From the NCBI GenBank assembly GCA_900618425.1, contig UZAN01042617.1:2715-29219 (forward strand): a stretch of DNA of 26,505 bases, written 5' to 3'. Position 1 is the first letter of the stretch, and each line of letters opens with the position of its first letter. The notes under the pieces are model-generated. The model saw nothing but the letters and a program-made list of their open reading frames with translations, was not told the origin of the DNA and ran no database searches. A program made the position numbers and the translations under genes. Of the stretch, positions 1-8,511 are shown piece by piece. The DNA is from Echinostoma caproni. Taxonomy: Eukaryota; Platyhelminthes; Trematoda; Plagiorchiida; Echinostomatidae.

Positions 1-388
1 GTGTATCTCGTTGGGTCATAGAGGTGCACAAGCCATCACACCACGTCAAGGTGCAGTCTCGTCATGATGGACACGAGGGTATGAAAACCCTAACCAGGAG
101 AATCGGTCAAATAGGTCCCGGTAGGTTTCCTTTATGGGGACCTCGTGATGATCGTAACTGCTGGTTACAGACACGGAGATATGGCTGATTGTTTTAAACA
201 ACGGCGTGCGTGGATCTTCTCAGTTATTTTGCAGCTATAGTTCACTGAAATTTTCCATTTTACCTTCGACTCTGCTTTTAACCATCCTGTCTTTCTCCTG
301 CTGTTCGTCCAAATGACCAGTCAAAGACAGCAACCGAAACCGGCGCACGAAAGTGCATGGTTAATGGTTGTAAAAACTGAAACTGATC
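1..388 (+). mobile_element. C-terminal end and 3' UTR of a decayed RTE-like LINE (LINE A)
   Basis: Read on the plus strand, 20-180 gives the conserved tail of an RTE-like LINE reverse transcriptase: a leading LGH, then EGMKTLTRRIGQIGPGRF, then LWGPRDDRN at about 130-165. This matches the family pattern of a 'WLGHVLRMP' block followed by 'GVKEIT..L..VGLSRLPGWGPRD'. The stretch between the two blocks is shortened, and coding capacity ends near 180. Bases 200-388 are shared in diverged form with 16380-16570, so they are probably the 3' UTR; both copies end near a run resembling GTTGTAAAAACTGAAACTGA. The rest of this element lies left of the window. It sits inside the CDK intron. Family assignment is from recall of trematode LINE protein ends, not from a search. 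Confidence 0.65.
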
Positions 389-394
389 AAAAGT

Positions 395-1370
395 TTGTCA
401 ACTTTCTGGTATCCGTGTACCCATACTTCTGGTCGACTGGGATTCTATAACGCACTAGGTAGCTCTTTCGTCACAAGCAGTGACGTTCGTCGAGGTTTTC
501 CTATTTTGTCATTCCGTTTCACTTTCTATGTAGATGAAGTACTGGAGAATGCCCCAAGTAGTCTCCGAAATGTTGGCATTGAATGAGCAATTGGAGAAAA
601 GCTGTTCGAATGCGCTGTCTGTTCGAATGTATGGAGAACGCTCAAAGTGCACTTAATAGATTGATAGGTTTTGAAACTCCATTCAGGATGCACTTTACAC
701 CTGCAAAGTACAAAATTATACTGCAAGATTGTATGTTAACTAGTCCCGCTTTGAAAATAAATGACCAGATATCAGTTATAATAGTTTACTTTCCCTGATT
801 AGGTGGTTGCAAGACCAATAACGATAACACAGTAAGGAAGACAACCTCATGTACTTCCAGGACTTCAACAGCATATACAAAACTGAAACACCTTTGGCTT
901 CAACGTGACATTCCAGTAGGGTTCGTGTATACTGTGCTACTTTTCGTTCAGGTCTTTTTTTATTACACACTCGTGTGATGAACAGCTGACGGGATAAACC
1001 CCATAGTCATGAGGATCTGCTGTTCAGTGATGAAAACCGGTAACCTAAGCCCCGGGACTTGGAGTGGTGAACCACATAAAGCTCCGATAGGTTAGATCTG
1101 CTTTATGGTTGAGACCTTGACTCTGCGAGCGTAAAATATTCGTTGACAATTTTTCGACTGTCGATGCTTACGTAGTTTGGCACGTTGGATAGAGTGAGCG
1201 GGTTAGGCACCTAGGTGTAAACCGTCGTCTTTTGGTTCTTCGGCGGGGCGGGGTGGGGGAGGGGGAATCTGCTAGCCAATGGAATTCAGTTCACTAGGCG
1301 TCGTTGGTTAAGACACGTATTGCGCACGCCCAGTTGTCGTCTACCGTGTCGTGCCTTGTCCACTGTAGTC
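395..1370 (+). mobile_element. Decayed RTE-like LINE reverse transcriptase (LINE B), split by a SINE
   Basis: Fragments of one reverse transcriptase appear in order but in changing frames. At 430-585 there is SGRLGFYNALGSSFVTSSDV, followed by RRGF and YVDEVLENAPSSLRNVGIE (motif B, SGVRQG-like). At 600-730 comes the motif D region, with FTPAKYKIILQD. At 860-950 comes AYTKLKHLWLQRDIP then YTVLLF. The reading is then interrupted by a SINE and resumes at about 1103 with the [14 protein letters not shown] block (FMVETLTLRA) and DCRCLRSLAR. The C-terminal RRRWLRHVLRTPSCRLPCRAL lies at 1295-1358. The same blocks occur in the same order in the minus-strand LINE at 4277-6008. The endonuclease and the N-terminal half of the RT are absent. 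Stops and frameshifts make it a pseudogene. Confidence 0.75.
953..1100 (-). mobile_element. 3' part of a tRNA-type SINE inserted in LINE B
   Basis: On the minus strand this copy matches the 3' body of the SINE at 13535-13802: the block CTTTATGTGGTTCACCACTC, then AAGTCCCGGGGCTTAGGTTACC, then CTATGGGGTTTAT and CGTCAGCTGTTCATCACAC, ending in a short ACAC/GTGT hairpin, TAATAAA and an A-rich tail (the T-run at 955-962 on the plus strand). The tRNA-like head is missing, so the copy is 5'-truncated. The LINE reading frame breaks at its left edge (YTVLLF) and resumes just after its right edge. The flanks CTACTTTT and CTGCTTTA resemble a degenerate target-site duplication. Confidence 0.7.
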
Positions 1371-1739
1371 TCCCAGAATGCTCCGTGTCTTGGCGAAAAC
1401 GCATCGGTGTTGTCCCGAATCTCCAGTAATGACTCTGCCATAACTCCGAAGTCCCTTTCGCACGATATTCTGCGCAATGTGGTTTATTAGAAGCTGTAAA
1501 TCACCTCCAAATCTGCTCGCCCCAGGTGCAAGTAAGCACACTTAGCAGTGTGTTGACCGGATAGTTCCAGATGTCCACCCACTGAACCAGGGTGTTCAGG
1601 TTCTCTGACGGTAATCTTCTATCCCCAAAACCCTCATTTTTCCGTTCCTGGAGCAGCAACTGGAAATAGAATGTGGAGCTGTAAACGACGTCTTGGCATG
1701 CGCCATATGTGCCATAACCATCGAAATAATAATTTGTAC

Positions 1740-2480
1740 TCAGCGTGGTGAATAATTCAACGCTTTATTATTCTCAGCCATGCAGTGTGTCTGTGACCAG
1801 CAGTTACGATCATCACGAGGTCCCCATAAAGGAAACCTACCGGGACCTATTTGACCGATTCTCCTGGTTAGGGTTTTCATACCCTCGAGTCAGATCTTAT
1901 TTTGACTATGCTTGTCTTTTTTCTACCCACTACCTGCATCTACAAACATCGTGTGCCGTGGAAACCTACTTGGTGACATGCGTAACGCATGCCCCATCCA
2001 AAGTAATATATGTACGCCGACCACGACCGCGGTTAACTAAAACTGCGTCTAACCTAAGCATTGCGCGTCCGGCTACCCCACCAGATTCGTTCCATGCTGG
2101 TTCTCACGCGTTCATTGTTCACGTGCGAAGACATTCGACAGAGTATAATACCAGCGAGAAGTTTAGAAATTATGTTGGTAAATCAATTCCTCTGGTTTTC
2201 ACACAAGGACCTTGTAAATCGGCATAAAGAGCGATTCACACCATCCGATTGGGACCTGTTCCCTCTCCCACACTGAGAACCCAGGAGTTTCGTAAGCTAC
2301 AAGACCAACATTGACCGTCCATCCTTAAAATCCTGTGGGGACAGCCCGTCGAAAGCCTTATACCTTTTGGGATAATTTGCTTCCCGAATAACCTCCATTT
2401 CCGATGGATGACTGGCAGTATTTGCCCAGATGAAGCAGATATCGGGAGGTCTTGTGTCGACGGGAGTCAGTTGAACTGTT
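1740..2480 (-). mobile_element. Internally deleted RTE-like LINE (LINE C)
   Basis: Read on the minus strand. At 2430-2290 there is an RT N-terminal block with MEVIREANYPKR, FDGLSPQDFKDGRSMLV and LTKLLG; it parallels EVEIRKEL..GSDGLPPTLFKDGG in the LINE at 4277-6008. At 2175-2100 comes NIISKLLAGIILCRMSS. At about 2095 the reading passes straight to ERIWWGSRTRNA, which belongs to the C-terminal 'RIWWEHRVSNAEVR' block, so the catalytic RT core is deleted. Then follow WMGHALRMSPSRFPR (about 2010), VDAGSG, EGMKTLTRRIGQIGPGRF and LWGPRDDRN (about 1880-1800). Stops and frame changes are present. The 101 bases at 1787-1887 are almost identical, inverted, to 74-174. Confidence 0.7.
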
Positions 2481-2772
2481 CGATTGTGATGGTTATCGCG
2501 TCGCAGCTCTCGTCCTGCTGCGTGACTGCCGTGTTCGGTGGTTGAAATGTTTTGCGTGTTCCGATGTTACTTGATTGTATCCACTTTAATAAAGTGTTTA
2601 TTTCACATACACATCTATTGCGAAGTTTATTTGCGCTGTTTGTCAATAAAACCTCACCGTTGGTGGTATTCCTCTCAAACTTATCAATTAGCAAAGTGCA
2701 ATGCGCCATGCTCCCGATTTTCTTTTTTTTCGGAAATCGTTTACCTTTGAACATTTTTCCTTTGCATAATAG
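2481..2772. other. Intronic sequence before the first kinase exon
   Basis: No exon or element is recognised here. The last part is T-rich (runs of T at about 2720-2760) and ends in TAATAG at the 3' splice site, giving a usable polypyrimidine tract. The open frames in this stretch do not resemble any family I know. Confidence 0.5.
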
Positions 2773-3090
2773 GTTGTCACCTTGTGGTACCGTGCCCCGG
2801 AAATTCTTCTTGGAGCTCAAAGATACTCATGTGCAGTAGACATTTGGTCTATGGGTTGCATTTTCTCAGAAGTTGCTACAAAAGAAGCGTTGTTCCGAGG
2901 GGATTCTGAAATCGATCAACTGTTCCGAATTTTCCGCCTCTTGGGTACTCCCAGTGAAGACCAATGGCCAGGTGTCACCAATCTCCCAGCTTACAAGAAG
3001 AAAGGATTTCCCATGTGGCGCGATTGTACACTCACGACAAATCCAAATATCAGTCAGGCGTTCGACAATTTGGGTTTGCAGCTATTGCAG
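2773..3090 (+). CDS. Cyclin-dependent kinase (CDK1/CDK2 type), penultimate exon
   Basis: This exon encodes 106 residues of a CDK C-lobe. It begins at [14 protein letters not shown], the P+1 loop and APE motif of subdomain VIII, so the activating T-loop threonine and the preceding residues belong to an exon left of the window. It continues with [13 protein letters not shown] (subdomain IX), then [20 protein letters not shown] (subdomain X, the GDSEIDQLF signature of CDK1/CDK2), then [11 protein letters not shown], and ends LGLQLLQ. The acceptor is TAATAG|GTT and the donor is CAG|GTTAGT; both ends are phase 0. CDKs phosphorylate Ser/Thr-Pro sites with a cyclin partner to drive the cell cycle. 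By eye there are slightly more matches to CDK2 ([23 protein letters not shown]) than to CDK1 (RYS, ATK), so I leave the paralogue open. The exon is intact. Confidence 0.92.
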
Positions 3091-3439
3091 GTTAGTAGTG
3101 CTCGATTCTTTGACGACGAAGGAGGCTGACAAGCACAAACAGTTCAGTTTCAGTTTGAACAACCATTAGCCATGCACTTTCGTGTGCCGGTTTTAGTTGC
3201 TGTTTCGTAGTAGTCGCCTAACCCTTGATAAATCCACAGTTCCGTTTGTATCACTATTAGCACAGCACTTCTGTGCTTTTTTTGGTAACCGTTTGTTCAA
3301 CCATTGAGGAAGAAATGGAGAGAAGGGAGAAAGCAAGATGATTGGAACAGTTGAGTGCAGTCTAACTGCCGCGTTTGTAATGCCCATCGAAGCATGTAGA
3401 CAGCTAAGAGCAAACCAATGCTTGGTCGGATAGCCAACA
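3091..3439. other. Start of the 5.0 kb kinase intron, no element recognised
   Basis: The sequence follows the GTTAGT donor. Apart from small T-rich runs I see no coding homology or repeat here. Confidence 0.5.
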
Positions 3440-3539
3440 GGGCTCCTGTTGGATGGACAGTTTTGTGTACGGACATCTCAGTCTTTGTTTAACTCTGTGT
3501 CTTGCTCACTTGCTCACTCTCCGTTTATCCCTTCCGATC

Positions 3540-4276
3540 CGTAACATCCCACAAGCCAACTTGTTCACTATTCACCAAAGGTCGTTACCAACTAGCAATG
3601 CAAATAGTTTGCCTGGAAATAAAGTACAGATTTTGAAGCCTCGTCAACCTCTCAATCTGGGGGCCTTCAACATGAAGACTGATGCAGGTGGGTTTACCAG
3701 CGTGCCTTACGCGCGCAATGAGGTCTTTAGAAATCGATGTCTGTTGCGCATTGGAGACACGAATTCAGGATTCTAGTATTGTAAGCCACATGAGTGCGCC
3801 GGGTCTGTCCTCGAGGTATTTACTTCGTACACCACTGAGTCAGTGTGGTTCAGGAATTGTACTAAATGATGAAGCTGAAGCCTCGCTGATNGATACCCGT
3901 CGATAGCCGTTTGTGCGCAACGAGACTCCAGGGTTCAGCTAGTTTGCGGAAGGTCAGAAACCCCAAAAGGTATTGGTTCATCATTTCCGCATATGCACGA
4001 ACCAACTGCAGTCTCGCTTAACAAAAGGACGAATTTTACGAAAAGCTCGCCGAACTCATTCGGCTGAGCTCTGATAGTATAGTGCTGGCAGATGATTTTA
4101 TCGCACAGGTTGGAAAACTGAGCGCATCCGAAGCTTCTCTAGAAAGTCACTTCGCTCTTCCCGCCCATTTGAGACAGAAGCTAGGAGAACCGTGAAATGG
4201 TGAAGTAGACCAACAGTGAGATCAAATTAGATTCGCGATGCACTCAGCAACAAGCTTCGCTTGTGGGACCGAGCCC
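3540..4276 (+). mobile_element. LINE endonuclease fragment (LINE E), RTE-like
   Basis: Plus-strand frames give the N-terminal apurinic-type endonuclease of a trematode LINE: KPRQPLNLGAFN at about 3640-3675, SLEIDVCCALETRIQDSS at 3725-3780, GIVLNDEAEASL near 3855-3890, then SAYA.TNCSL and QKDEFYEKLAELIRLSSD at about 3990-4075, IVLADDFIAQVGKLSASEAS at 4076-4135 and LESHF. These correspond to the 'FNVRTL', 'VSETRIQD', 'SAYAPT' and 'VVAGDMNAQVG' blocks of the family. The catalytic block reads ADDFIAQ instead of GDxNAQ. Several frameshifts and one N (3892) are present, so it is a pseudogene. No reverse transcriptase follows on this strand; an opposite-strand LINE tail abuts it at 4277. Confidence 0.75.
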
Positions 4277-6008
4277 TATTATTATTATTATTACACCAAT
4301 CTTTACAGATACGGCGCCAAAAATAACCATGGGTGAACGAAAAAATATAGGTACAAAAACGGGGAAAATAAAACAGTCAACTTCGAGGAGTAACAATATT
4401 TTTTTGTTTGTTCACTGCACGCCTTTTTGAGTTTTTTTTCTGCGTTTTTTATTTATTTTTGGGATTGTAGACAAGAGATGATGCATTCGCGCCACTGTCT
4501 TCGGTTCGATGCCATATCCCGCAGTGTCTCCAGCCAAAGACGATTCGAATCTTTGGGGCCCCTAGCCAGGGAGCCGAGAAACCCCAACGTAAATCAGACC
4601 CGAGCACAATCTCCTTAACCCTCTGTGTCACGTCATAGCCTGCCCACCTCGTTGTTTCTTCCAGCCTGGACCGATGTCTGCGAGTAGTGCACGGTGTGGC
4701 ATATGGTGCTCAGGCATTCGTAGGACGTGCTCTAGCCACCTAAGACGATGCTGTGAAATTATTTTGCCCAAAGGAAGACTATCTGGTCCTAGCACCCATC
4801 GTCTGACTTCATTGTTATTCACGCGATGCTCCCACCATACGCGGGCGATGTTGCGCAGACAACGGTTATCGAGGACTGATAGTCGTTGGACGTGATCTGC
4901 TCGGAGAGGCCAGGTCTCGCAGCCATAGAGCAACACGGTGCGTACCGTTGCGCAATACGTACGCCCTTTCAGTGAAAGGGATATATCGCGCCGGCGCCAG
5001 AGATGCCGCAGATTAGCAAACGCTAATCTAGTTTTGATCACGCCGTGAGGAATCTCCTCACCCACACGTTATGCAACTCCCAAGGTGGGCAAAGCTTTCA
5101 ACTACTTCCAGGGTGTCATTACTCAACGAAAGTGCAGGAACGGGTTCATGCCAATCTTGCAACAACACTTTACACTTTAAGGGTGCAAATGACATACCAT
5201 AACGAGTAACCTCAATTGTCATACGGTTCAACGGCTCTTGAATCGTTGATGTATTGTCACCCACTAAGGCAATATTATCGGCATACTCTAAGTCTACGAC
5301 TCTGTCCCCAGGAAGAAGCTCGATGCCAGCGTTCGTTACGTTATGTAACGCGTTTTGTAGGACATCATCTATGGCAAAGTTGAAGATAAGCGGAGAGATA
5401 GGGTAACCCTGTCGCACCCCACTGGTGACAGGAAATGAGGGTGAGAATTCACCATAAGCCCTAACCTTCCCCGAGGTCTGATAACAGAGTTCTTGTAGGA
5501 TTGAGACATACTTCTCGGGTACTCCGTATCTCCGCAAACAGTTTCATAGTACGGGGCGATCGATAGAGCCGAAAGCCGCTCTGACGTCTGAAAACACGAC
5601 AATGATTCGTCGTCTGTATATGTGGCGGTGTTCTAGTAGCTGACGGAGGGTGAAGATTTGATCTGTATCCACGGCATGCACGAAACCCGGCCTGCTCCTC
5701 GCAGATTTTCTTCTCACGGAATGGGCATAACCTGCGTAATAAAACGTACGCTAGCATCTTCGGCGCTATTGGAAATGGTTGGAGCAGGCGTTGCGACAGC
5801 CCTTCTTGTAGATGGGTGTGACAATCGATTCTCTCCATATGTGGGGTACACTTTCAGTTTCCCAGATCTTCGACAACAGTCTCACAAATTCTCTTACGAG
5901 AGCATCTCCACCATCTTTAAAGAGGGTAGGTGGCAGGCCGTCTGATCCAGCTTCCTTGTGGCGTTTCAGGGCTTAGAGTTCCTTTCGGATCTCCACTTCC
6001 GTGGGTAG
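4277..6008 (-). mobile_element. RTE-like LINE reverse transcriptase with (TAA)n tail (LINE F)
   Basis: Read from 6008 downwards. TEVEIRKEL and GSDGLPPTLFKDGG lie near 6000-5910; RLLSKIWETESVP follows; then EEQAGF and DTDQIFTLRQLLEHRHIYRR (about 5690-5615); motif A FSDVRAAFGSIDR (about 5600-5560); SGKVRAYGEFSPSFPVTSGV then RQGYPISPLIF (motif B); and EYADNIALVGDN (motif C). The C-terminal part has [28 protein letters not shown] and [20 protein letters not shown] blocks down to 4628, and degenerate remains to about 4449. The longest open stretches are 5058-5537 and 4628-5065, offset by a frameshift near 5060. The 3' UTR ends in a (TAA)5 array at 4277-4293, as RTE-type LINEs often do. It is 5'-truncated and abuts a PLE. 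Confidence 0.85.
5058..5537 (-). pseudogene. Best-preserved reverse transcriptase block of LINE F
   Basis: This is the longest clean reading of the LINE: 159 residues covering RT motifs B to D. The SGVRQGYPISPLIFNF block is intact and the family's usual FAIDDVLQNAL follows. The catalytic YADD box reads YADN (in EYADNIALVGDN), which removes one metal-binding aspartate. Downstream are PLKCKVLLQD and [12 protein letters not shown] frameshift at its 3' end leads into 4628-5065, and the upstream part (motif A) lies in other frames. In the family this enzyme performs target-primed reverse transcription in the nucleus; this copy cannot be active. Confidence 0.8.
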
Positions 6009-6960
6009 TGGCCAGAATTGAGCAAGTCCATAATACCCTAAACAAGGTTATTCCAGGGATAGCGTTTGTTCGCGAGGAGGAAAACGACGTAAAGCTCTCC
6101 TTCTTGGACGTCCTCGTCATAAGAAAACCAGACGGAAACACAGAAACCACTGTGTAAAGAAAACCCACAGCGACAGACCAGGTGCTGAACTACGACAGCA
6201 ATCACCCCACGTGTCACCTTAGGAGCTGTGTGTATACTTTATTCCGCCGTGCGGACACATTGTAGCACAAGGGAACTTCAGCATCAGGAACGAATGCATC
6301 TGTTCCCTTTAATTCCACAAAAACGGATGCCCCAAACGTTTCGTCCAATCATGCCTTAGGGGAAGGAGAAAACCGAAAGGTGAAGAGAAGTAAACGAAAC
6401 TCTTATAACCATATATACGTGGGGTATCAGAAGCCGTTGACCGCGTCCTTCGCCCTCTGGGTGTCACCATTGTCCACAAACCAACAACAACGCTGCGGTC
6501 AATTTTGTTCAACGGCAAGGACTATGTAGAACCAGACGACCAATCAGAGGTGGTGTATGCAGTTCCGTGCCTAGACTGTGACCAACTTTACGTGGGAGAG
6601 ACAGGCAAACAACTGCCCACTCGCGTACACGAACACACACTTGCACTACGTCGCGCCGACCCGAAGTCACACCTCTGGAACCACTGCGCAACAAGAGGTC
6701 ACGAGGTCAGAATCAATGACGCAAAAGTAGTGGCAAGGGCAAAGAGGAAGGAGGAACGTCTGGTCATTGAAGCACTACTTTCGATAAACTCATTCAATCG
6801 ACACGTGGAAATCGATAAACATTATGCAACGATTGTGCCACCAATGAGGAACCCGGGATTGATGGACAAACAGGTCCGATGCAAACCACAGCGCGAGGCA
6901 CAAGCAGACCCAATTCATTCACACCTAATATCATTTGACAACGAGTCCTAGTCTGGATTG
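6008..6960 (+). mobile_element. 5'-truncated Penelope-like element with GIY-YIG endonuclease
   Basis: The left part (about 6008-6160) encodes the end of a PLE reverse transcriptase: VHNTLNKVIPGIAFVREEEN, then LSFLDVLVIRKPDGNTETTV, followed after a stop by RKPTATDQVLNYDSNHP and TLFRRAD. This matches the PLE pattern 'LPFLDVL..R..DG...T.VYRKPTHTD.YL...S.HP'. A decayed linker (6260-6425) has stops. From about 6420 one frame runs PYIRGVSEAVDRVLRPLG, VTIVHKPTTTLRS and into the GIY-YIG domain. The RT catalytic core is missing, because the element is cut where it meets LINE F. Orientation is the same as the host kinase gene. Confidence 0.85.
6505..6951 (+). CDS. GIY-YIG endonuclease domain of the Penelope-like element
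   Basis: This is an open reading of 148 codons; the first codon here is TTG, and the frame actually continues upstream, so no start is implied. It shows the PLE linker and catalytic domain: VVYAVPCLDCDQLYVGET with a CxxC knuckle, then the GIY-YIG variant LYVGETGKQLPTRVHEH (Y..GET in place of GIY/YIG, with catalytic Arg and the EH pair), then the His-rich HLWNHCATRGHEV, and KRKEERLVIEALLSINSFNR with the conserved Glu region. In PLEs this domain nicks the target DNA to prime reverse transcription. It has no internal stop, unlike all the rest of the element, which suggests relatively recent insertion or chance survival. Confidence 0.85.
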   Translation: MFNGKDYVEPDDQSEVVYAVPCLDCDQLYVGETGKQLPTRVHEHTLALRRADPKSHLWNHCATRGHEVRINDAKVVARAKRKEERLVIEALLSINSFNRHVEIDKHYATIVPPMRNPGLMDKQVRCKPQREAQADPIHSHLISFDNES

Positions 6961-7062
6961 AAACGTCACAATAAATAATATCACTCAGTGTTCGCCTTCT
7001 CCCTTTCAATATATATTTCATACTAAGTAGTATGTAGATGACTGGACAAAATTTCCCTGGAA

Positions 7063-7105
7063 GCACACAACAGGTTTCGCGGTTCTTGCCGCTCGTCAGG
7101 CATGC
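7063..7105 (-). ncRNA. Hammerhead ribozyme (type I, very short helix III)
   Basis: On the minus strand the core reads CTGACGA (7099-7093), stem II GCGG / CCGC (7092-7089 with 7082-7079) closed by loop CAAGAA (7088-7083), GAAA (7078-7075), then CCTGTT, where a two-pair helix III (AC/GT) closes and the predicted cleavage follows GTT between 7069 and 7068. Helix I pairs GCATGC (7105-7100) with GTGTGC (7068-7063), six pairs including two G-T. All invariant hammerhead bases are present. Small hammerheads with minimal helix III are known in the terminal repeats of Penelope-like elements, which fits the PLE ending about 100 bases away. This one is antisense to that PLE's frame, so it may belong to an inverted terminal repeat or to another copy. 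Activity is not shown. Confidence 0.72.
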
Positions 7106-7200
7106 GTATCCGGTAATCTTTTGTCAGTTCATTCATATACTTGTACCCAGGAAGTGTATTTTCGTCACAGTAACCTTGTTTGCAACACCGGGTAACCATT

Positions 7201-7202
<2 letters not shown>

Positions 7203-7231
<29 letters not shown>
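7203..7231. repeat. (AT)n microsatellite
   Basis: An uninterrupted alternating AT run of 29 bases. It follows the hammerhead-bearing segment and may mark the edge of the Penelope-like insertion. Confidence 0.95.
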
Positions 7232-7234
<3 letters not shown>

Positions 7235-8124
7235 GCCACAATAATAACAATAACAGGAGGGGGTGGATTGGGATACAGAACAGTGAAAAAAAGGCGATAC
7301 ATTCTGTTCCACATCAGCCATTCTACTTAATTATTCTTATCTCAAGTTGGGATTATGACTTCCGTCCGTCATTGTCGCTAGTTTTTTGTCTCGTAGTTTA
7401 CTAAACCAGACCAAGTAGTCGTCTTCAGACAGCCCCCTTCTATTCTTCGGTGAAATAGTTCACCTTCCGGGACAATTGCATGGTGTTCAAAGTTCGCAAT
7501 GCATCGATGGCTGGTGTCCCGTCGGTCCAATCGTACGCTTTGCGAGCAGAGCCTATTTGAAAGTGACGCTGGTCTTTTTTACTCGCAAGTGTGCAATGCG
7601 AGCAAGCATAGCGCTAGTGGTTCCCACGCTGTAACCTGGATTTGTAGTTTATAACTGCATGCAATTGAAAAGCCATAAGGATACTTTTTACAAGGTCAAG
7701 TAGACTGCCTAAACGGTGCTGCACACATTCTACGAAAACACTGCAACTTTTCTATCGCTTTATGATGCTTTTCATTGTTTATTCCGGGTTCATCCCTTTG
7801 AACCATGATTTCCCTATACACTCAAACAACTTTTAATAAACAGACTAATTTATTTTCTATCGATCTTTTTGTAGATAACCTTGAAACAAATATGCAATTT
7901 TTATGTCTTCTATATCAAATCCGTTTTACGATAATAATCGAGCTGGCAAAACTGTAGGTACGACAACAAATGTCATTGAATTTGAACAGTGTAATTGTAC
8001 TTATTGTTTGTAATACTATGGACGGTGTAGCAGTCGCAGATGCAGTGGTTGCTTATTCCGCAGCTTTTTTAGTTGCACACTGTAATCAGCTTTTTGATTT
8101 CGTCCTGCGATTTATTTTTTCCAG
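7232..8124. other. End of the kinase intron, no element recognised
   Basis: No coding homology is seen. The stretch is AT-rich towards its end and finishes with a T-rich tract and CCAG at 8121-8124, a good 3' splice site for the last kinase exon. Confidence 0.5.
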
Positions 8125-8511
8125 GCAATGCTTGTGTACGAACCTTCACGACGGATCACAGCGCGGGATGCGCTCCTGCATCCGTACTTCGCGGATCTAG
8201 ATAAAACCACCGTTCCAGCTACTGGTGAGGAGTACATTGGTCTGCCACTAGATCAGCTTCCCCATGAAGTTGCGGCCATGTTTCTGGCAGATGCAGGGGA
8301 AGCGTATCGAAATCCCAACGATGTGGAGAACGCTAGTCAGGCGTATCAGGTTCTGCCCAAGACAGTGGAATTAGGAAGCGATTCCATCCCAACAGCTAAG
8401 TTTCTAAGCGCCCAGCAAAAGCCCACTGCAGGATGTCAACCTCAGCCAACTTTGACAATACCTCTGGTCCCCTTAGCTGATAGCCACGAAGTAAATATGT
8501 CGCTGAGTTGA
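8125..8511 (+). CDS. Cyclin-dependent kinase (CDK1/CDK2 type), last exon with long C-terminal tail
   Basis: The exon gives 128 residues and a TGA stop, in phase 0 after the exon at 2773-3090 (LGLQLLQ joined to [17 protein letters not shown]). The first 30 residues are the end of the kinase fold: the ML.Y.P..RI.A..AL.HP block (subdomain XI) and [12 protein letters not shown]1 and CDK2 normally stop within about 10-15 residues after this HPYF/HPFF motif. Here about 100 more residues follow: [20 protein letters not shown], a polar Pro/Gln/Ser-rich stretch, and the end NMSLS. I recognise no domain in that tail. The acceptor TTTTTTCCAG|GCA is strong. No AATAAA lies near the stop; the first one on this strand is at 9163-9168. 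Confidence 0.9.
   Translation, partial: AMLVYEPSRRITARDALLHPYFADLDKTTVPATGEEYIGLPLDQLPHEVAAMFLADAGEAYRNPNDVENASQAYQVLPKTVELGSDSIPTAKFLSAQQKPTAGCQPQPTLTIPLVPLADSHEVNMSLS

Noticed and set aside
953..1100. Hammerhead ribozyme in the SINE, as in the schistosome SM-alpha SINE
   Set aside because: The closest text is CTGACGG followed by no stem II and no GAAA; the core is absent.
1745..2227. Open frame of 160 codons on the plus strand
   Set aside because: It lies antisense to the recognisable LINE C blocks (WMGHALRMSPSRF, EGMKTLTRR) and has no family resemblance of its own.
2467..2820. Minus-strand frame of 117 codons covering the start of a kinase exon
   Set aside because: It overlaps the kinase exon on the opposite strand and resembles nothing.
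4277..4293. (ATT)n array as the tail of the plus-strand LINE E
   Set aside because: It follows the 3' UTR of the minus-strand LINE F more naturally (TAA repeats at its 3' end); LINE E here ends in endonuclease sequence, not in a 3' UTR.
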